A stretch of DNA of 64,000 nucleotides from an uncultured Acidobacteriia bacterium (GTDB taxonomy: Bacteria > Acidobacteriota > Terriglobia > Bryobacterales > Bryobacteraceae): contig CAIKMJ010000046.1 in the NCBI GenBank assembly GCA_903828455.1, positions 248,001 to 312,000 on the forward strand. The letters are read 5' to 3'. Shown here piece after piece: positions 43,903 through 52,652 of this stretch (position 1 is its first letter; the number at the start of each line of letters is the position of its first letter). Position numbers and translations under genes: made by a program. The notes below the pieces were generated by a model that did not search any database, had not been told where the DNA came from, and saw only the letters and a program-made list of their open reading frames with translations.

Positions 43903-44108
43903 AAGGTAATGCGGCCCTTGGTCAGATCGTACGGAGAAAGCTCCATCGTGACCTTATCGCCCGCCAGCACACGGATTCTGTTGCGGCGCAGCCGCCCGGC
44001 CAGATGGGCCAGGACCACTTTTTCGTGCTCAAGCTGAACGCTGAAAAGTCCGCTCGGAAATTTTTCGAGGACCGTGCCGGTTACTTCAATGCTGTCTTCT
44101 TTACTCAT
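43890..44108 (-). CDS. infA: Translation initiation factor IF-1
   Basis: This is an OB-fold protein of exactly 72 residues, the family norm. It reads [22 protein letters not shown], then [37 protein letters not shown]-1 binds the ribosomal A site during initiation. It stands between a cold-shock gene and wecB rather than in the S10/alpha ribosomal operon. The last codons fall in the tandem repeat. Confidence 0.96.
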   Translation of the reverse strand: MSKEDSIEVTGTVLEKFPSGLFSVQLEHEKVVLAHLAGRLRRNRIRVLAGDKVTMELSPYDLTKGRITFRHR

Positions 44109-44175
44109 TCCACCTCTTTACCGTTGCTGCCCGGATCTCTCTCTGCCTCGATTTCCGCTGCAAAGATCCTGGTTA

Positions 44176-44213
44176 GCGGGCCGCCCGCGCGTTGTCTGGC
44201 ACGGCCGGCCCGC
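44176..44213. repeat. Inverted repeat between cspA-type gene and infA
   Basis: GCGGGCCG and CGGCCCGC form an 8-bp stem around a 22-base loop. A short T-run follows on the plus strand only, and no plus-strand gene precedes it. On the minus strand it may reduce read-through from the cold-shock gene into infA. Function is uncertain. Confidence 0.3.
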
Positions 44214-44231
44214 CGCTTTTCGTCCGTCCCC

Positions 44232-44435
44232 TTAGATGGCGGAAACGTTCGCTGCCTGCAACCCCTTCGGGCCGCGGGTCACTTCGAACTCCACCTGCGC
44301 GCCTTCATCGAGCGACCGATAGCCGTTCGTCTGGATCGCGGAAAAGTGCACGAAGACATCTTCGCCGGATTCACGCTGAATGAATCCAAAGCCTTTCGCC
44401 GCGTTAAACCACTTCACTGTACCTTTTTCTCTCAT
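44232..44435 (-). CDS. Cold-shock protein, CspA family
   Basis: The 67-residue single cold-shock domain carries both RNA-binding motifs, KGFGFIQ (RNP1) and DVFVHFSAI (RNP2), in the context [15 protein letters not shown]. CspA-type proteins melt RNA structure and can act as transcription antiterminators. The upstream leader holds a terminator-like hairpin, so expression may be controlled by RNA structure. Confidence 0.95.
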   Translation of the reverse strand: MREKGTVKWFNAAKGFGFIQRESGEDVFVHFSAIQTNGYRSLDEGAQVEFEVTRGPKGLQAANVSAI

Positions 44436-44493
44436 TACAAAAACCTCAAAACAGAAATCACAGCCGAATACTCCCCAAAACCGCCCGCTCCGT

Positions 44494-44538
44494 CAAAACA
44501 AAACAGGGCCGGCGCAGTAAATCTACCGCGCGGCCCTG
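44494..44538 (-). terminator. Terminator-like hairpin in the leader of the cold-shock gene
   Basis: On the minus strand, CAGGGCCG and CGGCCCTG form an 8-bp stem extended by a few inner pairs around UAGAUUUACU, followed by TTTTGTTTTG. It lies 60-100 bases upstream of the cspA-type ATG, and no minus-strand gene precedes it. It is therefore more likely a leader attenuator than the end of another gene. Confidence 0.55.
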
Positions 44539-44588
44539 AAAAATGTATTGCGTTGAGAACTAGCACCAGGACGATCAGCTATGCCAAC

Positions 44589-44594
44589 AGTATA
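44589..44594 (-). promoter_or_regulatory. Possible -10 box for the cold-shock gene
   Basis: TATACT on the minus strand (5 of 6 to TATAAT) lies 154 bases before the ATG. It would give a leader of about 147 bases, similar to the long leaders of enteric cspA mRNAs, with the hairpin at 44504-44538 inside it. No clear -35 is seen. The rest of 44436-44776 shows no gene. Confidence 0.3.
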
Positions 44595-44776
44595 GCCTGG
44601 ACCGGACCGCCTGCGCGGGATGCCGGCGCCCGCGCTCCCCTCCCCCGCCCAATCCGGCCACCCGCCCGTGCTCGTCCGGACCCCTCATGTAAAATATAGA
44701 TGCGGCTGGAAATTCAGCCGACTGCGTCCATCCGCCGGGTCCCGTCAACCCCAGGCGCGGCGCACCCGGAGTTCGT

Positions 44777-46387
44777 ATGCAATTTTTTTCGCCACCCGCG
44801 TTACTGGCCATGTCCACCATGGACAAAATCTCCCGCGGGCTGTTCGACGACACCTTCGCGGGCATCCATCAGCTTTCCTGGTTCGACTGGGCCATCCTCG
44901 TCCCCTATTTCGGGATCCTCGCGCTCCTCTCCGTCTACGGCATCCACCGCTTCGAAATGGTGCGCGCCTATTTCAAGCACCGCAGGAACGCCGTCGATGA
45001 GCCGAAGCTCCGCTTCGAGCAACTCCCCAAAGTCACCATCCAGCTTCCTCTTTATAACGAGCGCTACGTCCTCGAACGCCTCATCGATGAAGTCGTCAAA
45101 ATGGAGTACCCGAAGCATCTCCTCCAGATCCAGGTTCTCGACGACTCCACCGACGACACCCACGCCTTCGCCGAAGCCCTCTGCGAGCGCTACAGGAACA
45201 TCGGCCACCCCATCGAATATCACCACCGCACCAACCGCGAAGGCTTCAAGGCAGGCGCCCTCCAGGAAGGCCTGAAATCCGCCACCGGCGAATTCGTTGC
45301 CGTCTTCGACGCCGACTTCCTGCCCCCCGCCGACTTCCTCCTCCGCACCGTCCACCACTTCGCCGACCCCGGCGTCGGCGTCGTCCAGACCCGCTGGAGC
45401 TACCTCAACCGCGACTTCAACTTCCTCACCGAAGTCGAAGGCCTCCTGCTCGACGGCCACTTCATCCTCGAACACGGCGCCCGCTCCCGCTCCGGCCTCT
45501 TCTTCAACTTCAACGGCACCGCCGGCATCCTCCGCCGCGCCATGATCGACGACGCCGGCGGCTGGCAACACGACACCCTCACCGAGGATTCCGACCTCAG
45601 CTACCGCGCCCAGCTCAAAGGCTGGCGCTTTGTCTACCTCCCGCGCATCGATTGCCCGAGCGAACTGCCCGTCGAAATGCACGGCTTCCAGGTCCAGCAG
45701 TTCCGCTGGGCCAAGGGCCTCACGCAGTGTGCGAAAAAGCTGCTGCCCTCCATCCTGCGCGCCAAACTGCCCTTCCGCGTGAAGGCCGAAGCCTTCATGC
45801 ACCTCACGCCGAATATCTCGTATCCGCTCATGATCGTCGTCTCCGCTCTCATGCTGCCGGTCATGATCGTGCGCTTTTACATGGGCGTCTGGCAGATGAT
45901 GCTGATCGATCTTCCGCTCATCGTCGCCTCGTTCTGGTCACTCTCGGTCTTTTACGTCATCGCCCAGCGCGAACTGAATCCAAAGGACTGGAAACGCTCC
46001 ATCCTGCTGCTTCCCATGCTGATGGCCGTCGGCGTCGGCCTCACCCTTATCAACACCCGCGCCGTCCTCGAAGCCCTCTTCGGTGTGCAGAGCGGTTTCG
46101 TCCGCACCCCCAAGTACGCCATCGAAGGCACGCAGCAGAAGCGCCTCGCCGTCAAGAAGTACAAGCGGAAGAGCGGCTGGCTGCCTTACTTCGAACTCGC
46201 CTGCGGCAGCTACTTCCTGTACATGGTGTACTTCGCCATCTCGACCTACAACTACCCGTCGATCCCGTTCCTCTCGCTCTTCGTCGGCGGCTACTACTGG
46301 GCCGGCATCAGCACCCTGCATCAGGAATATCAGGACCGCATGCGCTACAACCGCGCCCACAAGCTCGAATTCGAAGCGGCCCGCTAA
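44777..46387 (+). CDS. Family 2 glycosyltransferase, processive membrane type
   Basis: The 536-residue enzyme resembles cellulose/glucomannan-synthase-like GT2 proteins. It has an N-terminal membrane helix (about 36-56) and a GT-A domain with VTIQLPLYNERYVLERLID, VLDDSTDD, VFDADFLPP and TEDSDLSYR. The processivity motif QQFRW is in VQQFRWAKG. Several membrane helices form the C-terminal half. It would polymerise a beta-linked glycan from a UDP/GDP-sugar across the inner membrane. No PilZ domain is attached and no BcsB partner is adjacent. The sugar is unknown. Confidence 0.88.
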   Translation: MQFFSPPALLAMSTMDKISRGLFDDTFAGIHQLSWFDWAILVPYFGILALLSVYGIHRFEMVRAYFKHRRNAVDEPKLRFEQLPKVTIQLPLYNERYVLERLIDEVVKMEYPKHLLQIQVLDDSTDDTHAFAEALCERYRNIGHPIEYHHRTNREGFKAGALQEGLKSATGEFVAVFDADFLPPADFLLRTVHHFADPGVGVVQTRWSYLNRDFNFLTEVEGLLLDGHFILEHGARSRSGLFFNFNGTAGILRRAMIDDAGGWQHDTLTEDSDLSYRAQLKGWRFVYLPRIDCPSELPVEMHGFQVQQFRWAKGLTQCAKKLLPSILRAKLPFRVKAEAFMHLTPNISYPLMIVVSALMLPVMIVRFYMGVWQMMLIDLPLIVASFWSLSVFYVIAQRELNPKDWKRSILLLPMLMAVGVGLTLINTRAVLEALFGVQSGFVRTPKYAIEGTQQKRLAVKKYKRKSGWLPYFELACGSYFLYMVYFAISTYNYPSIPFLSLFVGGYYWAGISTLHQEYQDRMRYNRAHKLEFEAAR

Positions 46388-46397
46388 TCGCGGTTTC

Positions 46398-47351
46398 ATG
46401 ACCTTCGCCATCAACGCGGATATGGTCCGCGATGCCGCGCGCCGCATCGTCCCGCTGGCCCGCCGCACCCCCGTCCTCACCTCGCGCAGTCTCGACGACC
46501 GCGCCGGCCTCAGCCTCTTCCTGAAATGTGAAAACTTTCAGCGCGGCGGAGCCTTCAAAATTCGCGGCGCCTCGAACCTGATCCTCTCCCTCACCCCGGA
46601 TCAGCTCACGCGCGGCGTCGTCGCCTTCTCCTCCGGCAACCACGCCCAGGCCACCGCCATCGCCGCCCGGCACGTCGGCGCCACCGCCACCATCGTCATG
46701 CCGCACGATGCCCCGCGCTCCAAAATGGAGGCCACCCGCGCGCAGGGCGCAACCATCGTCACCTACAACCGCTTCACCGAAGACCGCGAAGCCGTCGCCG
46801 CCCGCATCGTCGCCGAAACCGGCGCCGTGCTCGTGCCGCCCTTCGATCACCCTCTCGTCATGGCCGGCCAGGGCACCGCCGCTCTCGAACTAATGGAAGA
46901 AATCCCCGATCTCGACGCTCTTCTCGTCTGTGTCGGCGGCGGCGGACTGCTCAGCGGTTCCGCCACCATCGCCAAAGACATCCGCCCGGCCATCCGCGTC
47001 TTCGGCGTCGAACCGGAACTCGCCAGCGACGCCGCCCGTTCCCTCGCCGCCGGCGAGCGCATCGCCATCCCGCCGCCCGATACCATTGCCGATGGCCTCC
47101 GCACTCCCGTCACCGGCAAACTGGCCTTCCCCATCATCCGCCATCACGTGGAAGCCATCCTCACCGTGTCTGAGGATGAAATCCGCGCCGCCATGCGCCT
47201 CGTCATCGAGCGCATGAAAATGATCATCGAACCGAGCAGCGCCGTCACTGTCGCCGCCGCAATATCCGGCCGGCTCCCCGCCGGCATCTCGCGCCTCGGC
47301 CTCGTCATCAGCGGCGGCAACGTCGATCTCGACTTTCTCAAGACCCTCTGA
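46398..47351 (+). CDS. PLP-dependent threonine/serine dehydratase or serine racemase
   Basis: This is a fold-type II PLP enzyme of 317 residues from the ATG at 46398; the track start at 46083 is inside the glycosyltransferase. The Schiff-base Lys is in FQRGGAFKIRGASN, the phosphate loop is CVGGGGLLSG, and SSGNHAQATAIAA is conserved. There is no C-terminal ACT domain, so it is the short catabolic/TdcB or serine-racemase type rather than feedback-inhibited IlvA. It lies 10 bp after the glycosyltransferase gene. Confidence 0.88.
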   Translation: MTFAINADMVRDAARRIVPLARRTPVLTSRSLDDRAGLSLFLKCENFQRGGAFKIRGASNLILSLTPDQLTRGVVAFSSGNHAQATAIAARHVGATATIVMPHDAPRSKMEATRAQGATIVTYNRFTEDREAVAARIVAETGAVLVPPFDHPLVMAGQGTAALELMEEIPDLDALLVCVGGGGLLSGSATIAKDIRPAIRVFGVEPELASDAARSLAAGERIAIPPPDTIADGLRTPVTGKLAFPIIRHHVEAILTVSEDEIRAAMRLVIERMKMIIEPSSAVTVAAAISGRLPAGISRLGLVISGGNVDLDFLKTL

Positions 47352-47362
47352 CGCGCCCCGTC

Positions 47363-47470
47363 CTACATGTGCATGAACACGGCGACCAGCATCGCCATCC
47401 CGACGATTACACAGCCGCCCACCGTCATCCCCGTGATCGTAATTAAGGATTCCTTGATTTCGTGTCTCAT
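47363..47470 (-). CDS. Possible 35-aa single-helix membrane peptide
   Basis: This ORF is too short for the track. It begins MRHEIKESLITITG and continues as one hydrophobic helix rich in Val, Met and Gly (MTVGGCVIVGMAMLVAVF), with a charged N-terminus. GGGAG lies about 11 bases upstream. An alternative ATG 8 codons earlier gives 43 residues. It may be a small membrane protein, or chance. The remaining bases up to xerC (47495-47652) show nothing I can name. Confidence 0.35.
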   Translation of the reverse strand: MRHEIKESLITITGMTVGGCVIVGMAMLVAVFMHM

Positions 47471-47652
47471 GCGAACAATCCACTCCCGCCGCATGAGCAG
47501 CAATCGCCGTACCAGCGCGGCTCCGCACACACCGCGCGCATCGCATTGAAAAAAAGGCTTTTCCTCTCGCCCCGCCGCTCCCCGCAAATTTACCGGGCGG
47601 GCGCTTTCACGCACATTTTCGGGTAATAACACGCACGCCGGACAGCGCCGCC

Positions 47653-48579
47653 TCACGCCTTCGGATGCGCCGCGTCGTACACCTTCATCAGATCCGCCAG
47701 CGACACCTGCGTATATTTCTGCGTCGTCGAAAGCCGCGCATGCCCCAGCAGCTCCTGAATCGCCCGCAGATCCGCCCCGTCGCTCAGCAGATGCGTCGCA
47801 AACGCATGCCGCAGAGTATGTGGATGAATCCCCGCATCCCCCGCCACGTAAGTCGCGTAAAACTTCACAATCCCCCGCGCCCCGCGGTCCGTCAGCCGCC
47901 CGCCCCCGTGGTTCAGAAACAGCGCCCGCGAATCGCCCCTGCCGCCCCGCATCTCCGGCCGCGCCTTCAGATACGCGTCCATCGACTCCGCCGCCTTTGC
48001 GCCGTACGGCACCTGCCGCTCCTTGCGCCCCTTGCCGCGCACCCGGATCCACCGCTCGCCCCGGTCGAAGTCTTCCAGATCCAGCCCCACCGCCTCGCTG
48101 ATCCGCAGCCCGCAGCCATACAGCAATTCAAACAGCAGCCGGTCCCGCGCCGGATGCGGCCGCCCCAGGTCTTCCCGCTCCGCCACCCCGTCCACCAGCG
48201 CGTTCGTCACCTCCGCATTCGGCACCGCCGGCAGCCACTTCGGCATCTTCGGCACCCGCAGCAGCCTCGCCGGATCCGCCTCAATCCTGTGCTCCCGCGA
48301 AAGATACCGGAACAGCGCCCGCACCGCCGCCAGCTTCCGCCGGATCGTCGCCGGCCTGTGCCCGCGCTCATACAGCTGCCCCAGCCACTCCCGCAGATGC
48401 AGCACCTCGAACTCCCCCGGCCCCGGCGGCGTCGCTCCCGGCGGCGAAAAATACGCCACAAAGTCCCGCAGATCCGCGTCGTAGTTCCGCAGCGTGTGCG
48501 GCGAATCGTTGCGCCGCGCCCGCTCGCCCAGAAATTCGGCGATCGCCCGCTCTAACTCCGACGCTCCCCGCTCAGCCAT
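47653..48579 (-). CDS. xerC: Tyrosine recombinase XerC
   Basis: XerC resolves chromosome dimers at dif with XerD. The 308-residue protein has an N-terminal SAM-like core-binding domain (residues 10-100) and a catalytic domain. The nucleophile set is visible: Arg in GCGLRISEAV, HTLRHAFATHLL, LGHARLSTTQKY with the Tyr. No integrase-associated genes or att sites are nearby, so a housekeeping role is more likely than phage. It overlaps trmFO by 8 bp. Confidence 0.92.
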   Translation of the reverse strand: MAERGASELERAIAEFLGERARRNDSPHTLRNYDADLRDFVAYFSPPGATPPGPGEFEVLHLREWLGQLYERGHRPATIRRKLAAVRALFRYLSREHRIEADPARLLRVPKMPKWLPAVPNAEVTNALVDGVAEREDLGRPHPARDRLLFELLYGCGLRISEAVGLDLEDFDRGERWIRVRGKGRKERQVPYGAKAAESMDAYLKARPEMRGGRGDSRALFLNHGGGRLTDRGARGIVKFYATYVAGDAGIHPHTLRHAFATHLLSDGADLRAIQELLGHARLSTTQKYTQVSLADLMKVYDAAHPKA

Positions 48580-49891
48580 GCACCCCCATGTACTCCTCCA
48601 GCCGCCGCAGCGCCCGCTCGCAGATCATCGCCTGCCTCTCCGCCCTGTCCCGCGGATTCGGCTCCGGCAGCGGAAACAGATCGAACGCGATGTTCGCCGG
48701 CTGATAATGCTTCGGATTCGCATTCGCAATGTAGTGGCACAGCGACCCGATCGCCGTCTCCCGCGGAAACGGCCTCACCGCTTCACCCTGCAGCTGCGCC
48801 GCCGCCAGCTGCCCCGCCGCCAGGCCCGTCGCAATCGACTCCACATACCCTTCCACGCCCGAAATCTGCCCCGCGAAAAACACCTTCGCATGCGACCGCA
48901 GCCGCAGCGCCTCGTTCAGCAGCTCCGGCGCATTGATGTACGTGTTCCGGTGAATCTGCCCGAACCGCAGAAACTCGGCATTCTCCAGCCCCGGAATCAG
49001 CCGCATCACCCGCTTCTGCTCGCCGAACCGCAGGTGATTCTGGAATCCCACCAGGTTGTAACTATCCGCCCGCAGATTCTCCTGCCGCAGCTGCACCGCC
49101 GCATACGGCCGCCGCCCCGTCCGCGGATCGGTCAGCCCCATCGGCTTCATCGGCCCGAACCGCAGCGTGTCCCGCCCGCGCCGCGCAATCTCTTCAATCG
49201 GCAGACACGCTTCGAAAAACGGCGTGTCGTTCGGGATGTGCGCCTCTACCGCCTGCGCCGCCAGCAGCTCGTCCACGAACCGCTCATACTCGGCCTTCGT
49301 AAACGGACAGTTCAGATAATCGCCCGTGCCATCCAGCGACTTGTCATACCTCGACGCCGCGAACACCACCGACCGGTCAATCGTCGTCGCATCCACAATC
49401 GGACTGATCGAGTCATAAAAAAACAGCCGCCCCGATCCCGTCAGCCGCGCTATACTCTGCGCCAGCCCGTCGCTCGTCAGCGGCCCCGTCGCCACAATCG
49501 TCGGCCGCTCCGGATCGATCTCGGCCACCTCTTCCCGCCGCACCTCGATCCGCGGATGCCCCTCGATCGCCGCCGTCACCTCATCGGCAAACGCCACCCG
49601 GTCCACCGTCAGCGCATTCCCGCCCGGCACCCGCGCCTTCGCCGCCGCCCGCATCAGCAGCGATCCCAGCCGCCGCAGCTCTTCTTTCAGCAGCCACGAC
49701 GCCGAAGGCCTCGCGTCGCTCTTCAGCGAATTCGAACACACCAGCTCCGCCAGCCTGTCCGACTGGTGCGCGTCCGTCGTCCGCACCGGCCGCATCTCGA
49801 ACAACGTCACCGCCACGCCGCGTTCGGCCAGCTGCCACGCCGCTTCGCATCCGGCCAGTCCCGCGCCGACAATCTGAATGTTAGAGGGCAA
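48572..49891 (-). CDS. trmFO: tRNA (uracil-54-C5)-methyltransferase TrmFO (folate/FAD dependent)
   Basis: TrmFO forms ribothymidine at tRNA position 54 using methylene-tetrahydrofolate and FADH2. The FAD motif is IQIVGAGLAGCEAAWQLAERG, and RLAELVCSNSLKSDARPSASWLLKEEL is diagnostic. The track start at 49960 adds 23 unrelated residues and overlaps the next gene. I prefer the in-frame TTG at 49891, just before the FAD motif, giving 439 residues, the family norm. trmFO-xerC is a known neighbour pair. Confidence 0.92.
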   Translation of the reverse strand: MPSNIQIVGAGLAGCEAAWQLAERGVAVTLFEMRPVRTTDAHQSDRLAELVCSNSLKSDARPSASWLLKEELRRLGSLLMRAAAKARVPGGNALTVDRVAFADEVTAAIEGHPRIEVRREEVAEIDPERPTIVATGPLTSDGLAQSIARLTGSGRLFFYDSISPIVDATTIDRSVVFAASRYDKSLDGTGDYLNCPFTKAEYERFVDELLAAQAVEAHIPNDTPFFEACLPIEEIARRGRDTLRFGPMKPMGLTDPRTGRRPYAAVQLRQENLRADSYNLVGFQNHLRFGEQKRVMRLIPGLENAEFLRFGQIHRNTYINAPELLNEALRLRSHAKVFFAGQISGVEGYVESIATGLAAGQLAAAQLQGEAVRPFPRETAIGSLCHYIANANPKHYQPANIAFDLFPLPEPNPRDRAERQAMICERALRRLEEYMGVHG

Positions 49892-49913
49892 GTCCCATTT
49901 TAGTGGCGCGCCG

Positions 49914-52541
49914 TCATCTGCAGTACGCAACGTCCGGCTGCGTCGTCGCCCCGGCTGCATTTCGGAACTGGAAGTTCCAGCACGCCGTCTTATTCGCGTT
50001 CTGCGGCTGCGCCAGCGCCGTCGCCAGCGCGCTTCCGGTCATCTGGATGTACCGGATCAGATACGTCCCGGCCGGATTGTTGTACTTGTCCGAACCCGTT
50101 TCATTCGTCACAAACGGATTCGCCGACGTAAACTGCAGCACCGCGTACCCGTCCGGCGCCGTCGTCAGCGTCATGTTCGTGTCGTTGAACGGCGTCACCG
50201 GCGGCTGCCGCAGCGTCTTATATTTGCTGCCCTGGTTCGGCAGATCCGGGCTCGGCACGCCGCTGATGCAGTTGTCCGTTATGTACGGAAACGTGTCGAT
50301 CACGTGATACGCATACGTGTACGGATACCCCGCCGGAATCTGCGCCCCGCTGATCGTGATCCCGCCGCACGAATCCCGGTTCGGCGTGCTGCCGTCCGCA
50401 TTGCCGTAGCCGAACACCGCGAATCCGTCCAGCAGCCACCCCACCGGATGCGTATTCCAGTACACGGTCGACTGCTCCGCCATCATGCACACCGGCGCCG
50501 CGTGGTAGTGATAATCGTCCGCCCGCCCCGCATGGCCGTTGCAGATATCCAGCTGCCCTTCTGCCTTCGTATCGCCGTTCGTCGCCGTACAATTGCCGTT
50601 CTGCACGCACGGATTGAAAATCGGCAGCCCGTTGATCGCCACGCCGATCGGCCCCGACGGCACCTGCGTCGCACTCGCCGCCAGCACCGGCTTCAGCGGA
50701 ATCTTCCACCCGTTCGCGCCCTGAAAATTCTGCGGCGTCGGCACCTGCAGATTCGTCGACGTAATCCCGTTCATCGTCTGATCCGTCGTGCTGTCGATCG
50801 AAGCCACATACGCGTAAGTCCCGTCGCAGTTCACCGATGCCGCCCCGTCCGTCACAATCTGTGTCGAATTCCGGATGTACACACAGTTCGTGCTCGACCC
50901 CGTCGCCGTCGCCGCCACCCGCGTGTAGCTCATGCTGATCGATGCCGAACCGAGCGTCACCGGCCCGATCGCCGCCGCCAGCGCCGCGCCCGTCACCTGG
51001 CTCGCCGGAACCGCCAAAACCGGCGCTCCCGACAACGCATACAGCGTCCACGTGTAGCTCTGCGGCCCGCTCAGCTGCGAACACGGCGGATCGTAAATCA
51101 GCCCCGGCGCCACATCGCCCAGTCCCGTCGTCCCCACCAGAAAGCTGTCCTGCGCCAGGCTCTTCGCTGTCGCCGGAATGTTGTACAAAACCCAGTTGTA
51201 CTGCGTGCTCCCGCCCGCCGGCGTCGTACTCATCAGCAGCGCATACATCTGCGTCCCCGCCGGTGCGCCCGACCATGCCAGCGGCAGCGTCGAACCGAAC
51301 CCGTCGCAGGTAAACGACGCCGGCAGCGTTCCGCCGTTCGTCCCCGCCGAACTGGTCAGCGTGAACGTTCCGCCCGTCCCGCCGCCGCCCGTCCCGCCCG
51401 ATGCCGTCGGCACCACCGTCACCGCCGCCGAGGATGCACCCGGCCCCGCCGAGCTGTTCGCCACCACGGTGCACGTGTACGTGGTGCCGTTCGTCAAACC
51501 CGTAATCGCAATCGGACTCCCATTCGCCGTTCCCGTGAACCTCTGCCCGCCGCCCGTACACGTCGCCGTGTATCCCGTAAGCGGCGCTCCCGTCGCGGCC
51601 GGCGGCGGAGGCGGCCCGAACGCCACACTCACGCTCCCGTTCCCCGCCGTCGCGCTGACGTTCGTCGGCGCACCCGGCGTCGTTTGCGTGCTCGCTCCGC
51701 CCGCCGTCACGTACAGCGTCTGCTGTGTGTTCACCGCGCCGCCCACGGAAAACTGCACCAGCTGGTCCCCCGCCGAAAGGTTGGCCGGCACCACCACGTT
51801 GAACTGATACAGCCCCACATTGCCCGGCGCGATCCCCGCATACTGCACTGCCGCCGTGGAATTCCCGATCGTCATCGTGAACGAATTCACCAGCGTCGCC
51901 TGCCCGCCCGCCACCGTCCCCGCCGCCACCGCCGGATTCACCGCACCGAACCCGATCCCGTAAAACGTCAGCGTCTCGCCCGCCGTCGCCGGCGCGGCCG
52001 TTGTGTTCGGAATGCTGCCGTTGCTCACGTAGGCGCCCGTCGCCGCGTGAATCGCCACCGCATATTGCTTGCCGCTCACCTGGAAACTCGCCGGCGCCAG
52101 CAGTCCCGGCTCCTGCGCCTGAATCGTCAGTTGCAGCGCCGCGCTCGCCCTCCCCTGGTAACTCACCACCACCGGCACCGCGCCCGTTGCCGTCGTCCCC
52201 GGCACCTGCACATTGACCTGCGTCGGACTCACATAACTGAGGAACGCCGCCGCCCCCCCCACGCTCACCGTCACTCCGTCCAGCGTCGTCGGCGCCGCCG
52301 CCCCGTTGAAGTCGCCCGCCGCCCACTGCCGCGTCGTCCCCGCCAGATTCGTCCCGTAGATCTCGATCCACGAACCCGGCGCAGCTACGCCCGCATAACC
52401 GCCAAACCCGCTCGCCGTAACAATGTGGTTCAGCGTCGGCTGCTGCGTCGTCTGTCCAAACAACGGCGGCACCGTTCCGTGCGCCACCACCACCATCGCC
52501 AGTACGGCCTGGCAACCGATCAACAGGGGATTCCGAGTCAT
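49914..52541 (-). CDS. Secreted TIGR03437-Fn3-PEBP-YHYH multidomain protein
   Basis: This is a large extracellular protein. The start at 52541 (MTRNPLLIGCQAVL) has GAGGG upstream and a signal peptide; the track adds 12 residues. Rough layout: residues 30-280 are Solibacter-type TIGR03437/IPT-like repeats (SWIEIYGTNLAGTTR). Residues 285-380 are a fibronectin type III domain, followed by a Gly/Thr linker. Residues 390-545 are a YbhB-like PEBP domain (LPASFTCDGFGSTLPLAWSG and YNWVLYNIP). Residues 560-870 are a YHYH domain (RADDYHYHAAPVC). The function of YHYH proteins is unknown. Binding or surface roles are inference. Confidence 0.85.
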   Translation of the reverse strand: MTRNPLLIGCQAVLAMVVVAHGTVPPLFGQTTQQPTLNHIVTASGFGGYAGVAAPGSWIEIYGTNLAGTTRQWAAGDFNGAAAPTTLDGVTVSVGGAAAFLSYVSPTQVNVQVPGTTATGAVPVVVSYQGRASAALQLTIQAQEPGLLAPASFQVSGKQYAVAIHAATGAYVSNGSIPNTTAAPATAGETLTFYGIGFGAVNPAVAAGTVAGGQATLVNSFTMTIGNSTAAVQYAGIAPGNVGLYQFNVVVPANLSAGDQLVQFSVGGAVNTQQTLYVTAGGASTQTTPGAPTNVSATAGNGSVSVAFGPPPPPAATGAPLTGYTATCTGGGQRFTGTANGSPIAITGLTNGTTYTCTVVANSSAGPGASSAAVTVVPTASGGTGGGGTGGTFTLTSSAGTNGGTLPASFTCDGFGSTLPLAWSGAPAGTQMYALLMSTTPAGGSTQYNWVLYNIPATAKSLAQDSFLVGTTGLGDVAPGLIYDPPCSQLSGPQSYTWTLYALSGAPVLAVPASQVTGAALAAAIGPVTLGSASISMSYTRVAATATGSSTNCVYIRNSTQIVTDGAASVNCDGTYAYVASIDSTTDQTMNGITSTNLQVPTPQNFQGANGWKIPLKPVLAASATQVPSGPIGVAINGLPIFNPCVQNGNCTATNGDTKAEGQLDICNGHAGRADDYHYHAAPVCMMAEQSTVYWNTHPVGWLLDGFAVFGYGNADGSTPNRDSCGGITISGAQIPAGYPYTYAYHVIDTFPYITDNCISGVPSPDLPNQGSKYKTLRQPPVTPFNDTNMTLTTAPDGYAVLQFTSANPFVTNETGSDKYNNPAGTYLIRYIQMTGSALATALAQPQNANKTACWNFQFRNAAGATTQPDVAYCR

Positions 52542-52652
52542 TTCACGTGCCCTCACGCCGGCATCTTTCGACTCCATCCTACTGTTCGTTTATTAAGGAC
52601 GCATGTTGGTATTTAAGGAGGCATGATGGCCCCCGCCTTCACTCCGGCCTTC

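Noticed and set aside
44801-45802. 333-aa minus-strand ORF inside the glycosyltransferase
   Set aside because: It is a low-complexity acidic antisense shadow. The plus strand has the full GT2 motif set.
47653-48579. Tyrosine recombinase as a phage or island integrase
   Set aside because: It overlaps trmFO, matches XerC in length and motifs, and has no att repeats, tRNA or phage genes nearby.
49878-52616. 912-aa plus-strand ORF opposite the YHYH protein
   Set aside because: Composition is dominated by Arg, Pro and His, with no motifs. The minus strand encodes recognisable domains and a signal peptide.
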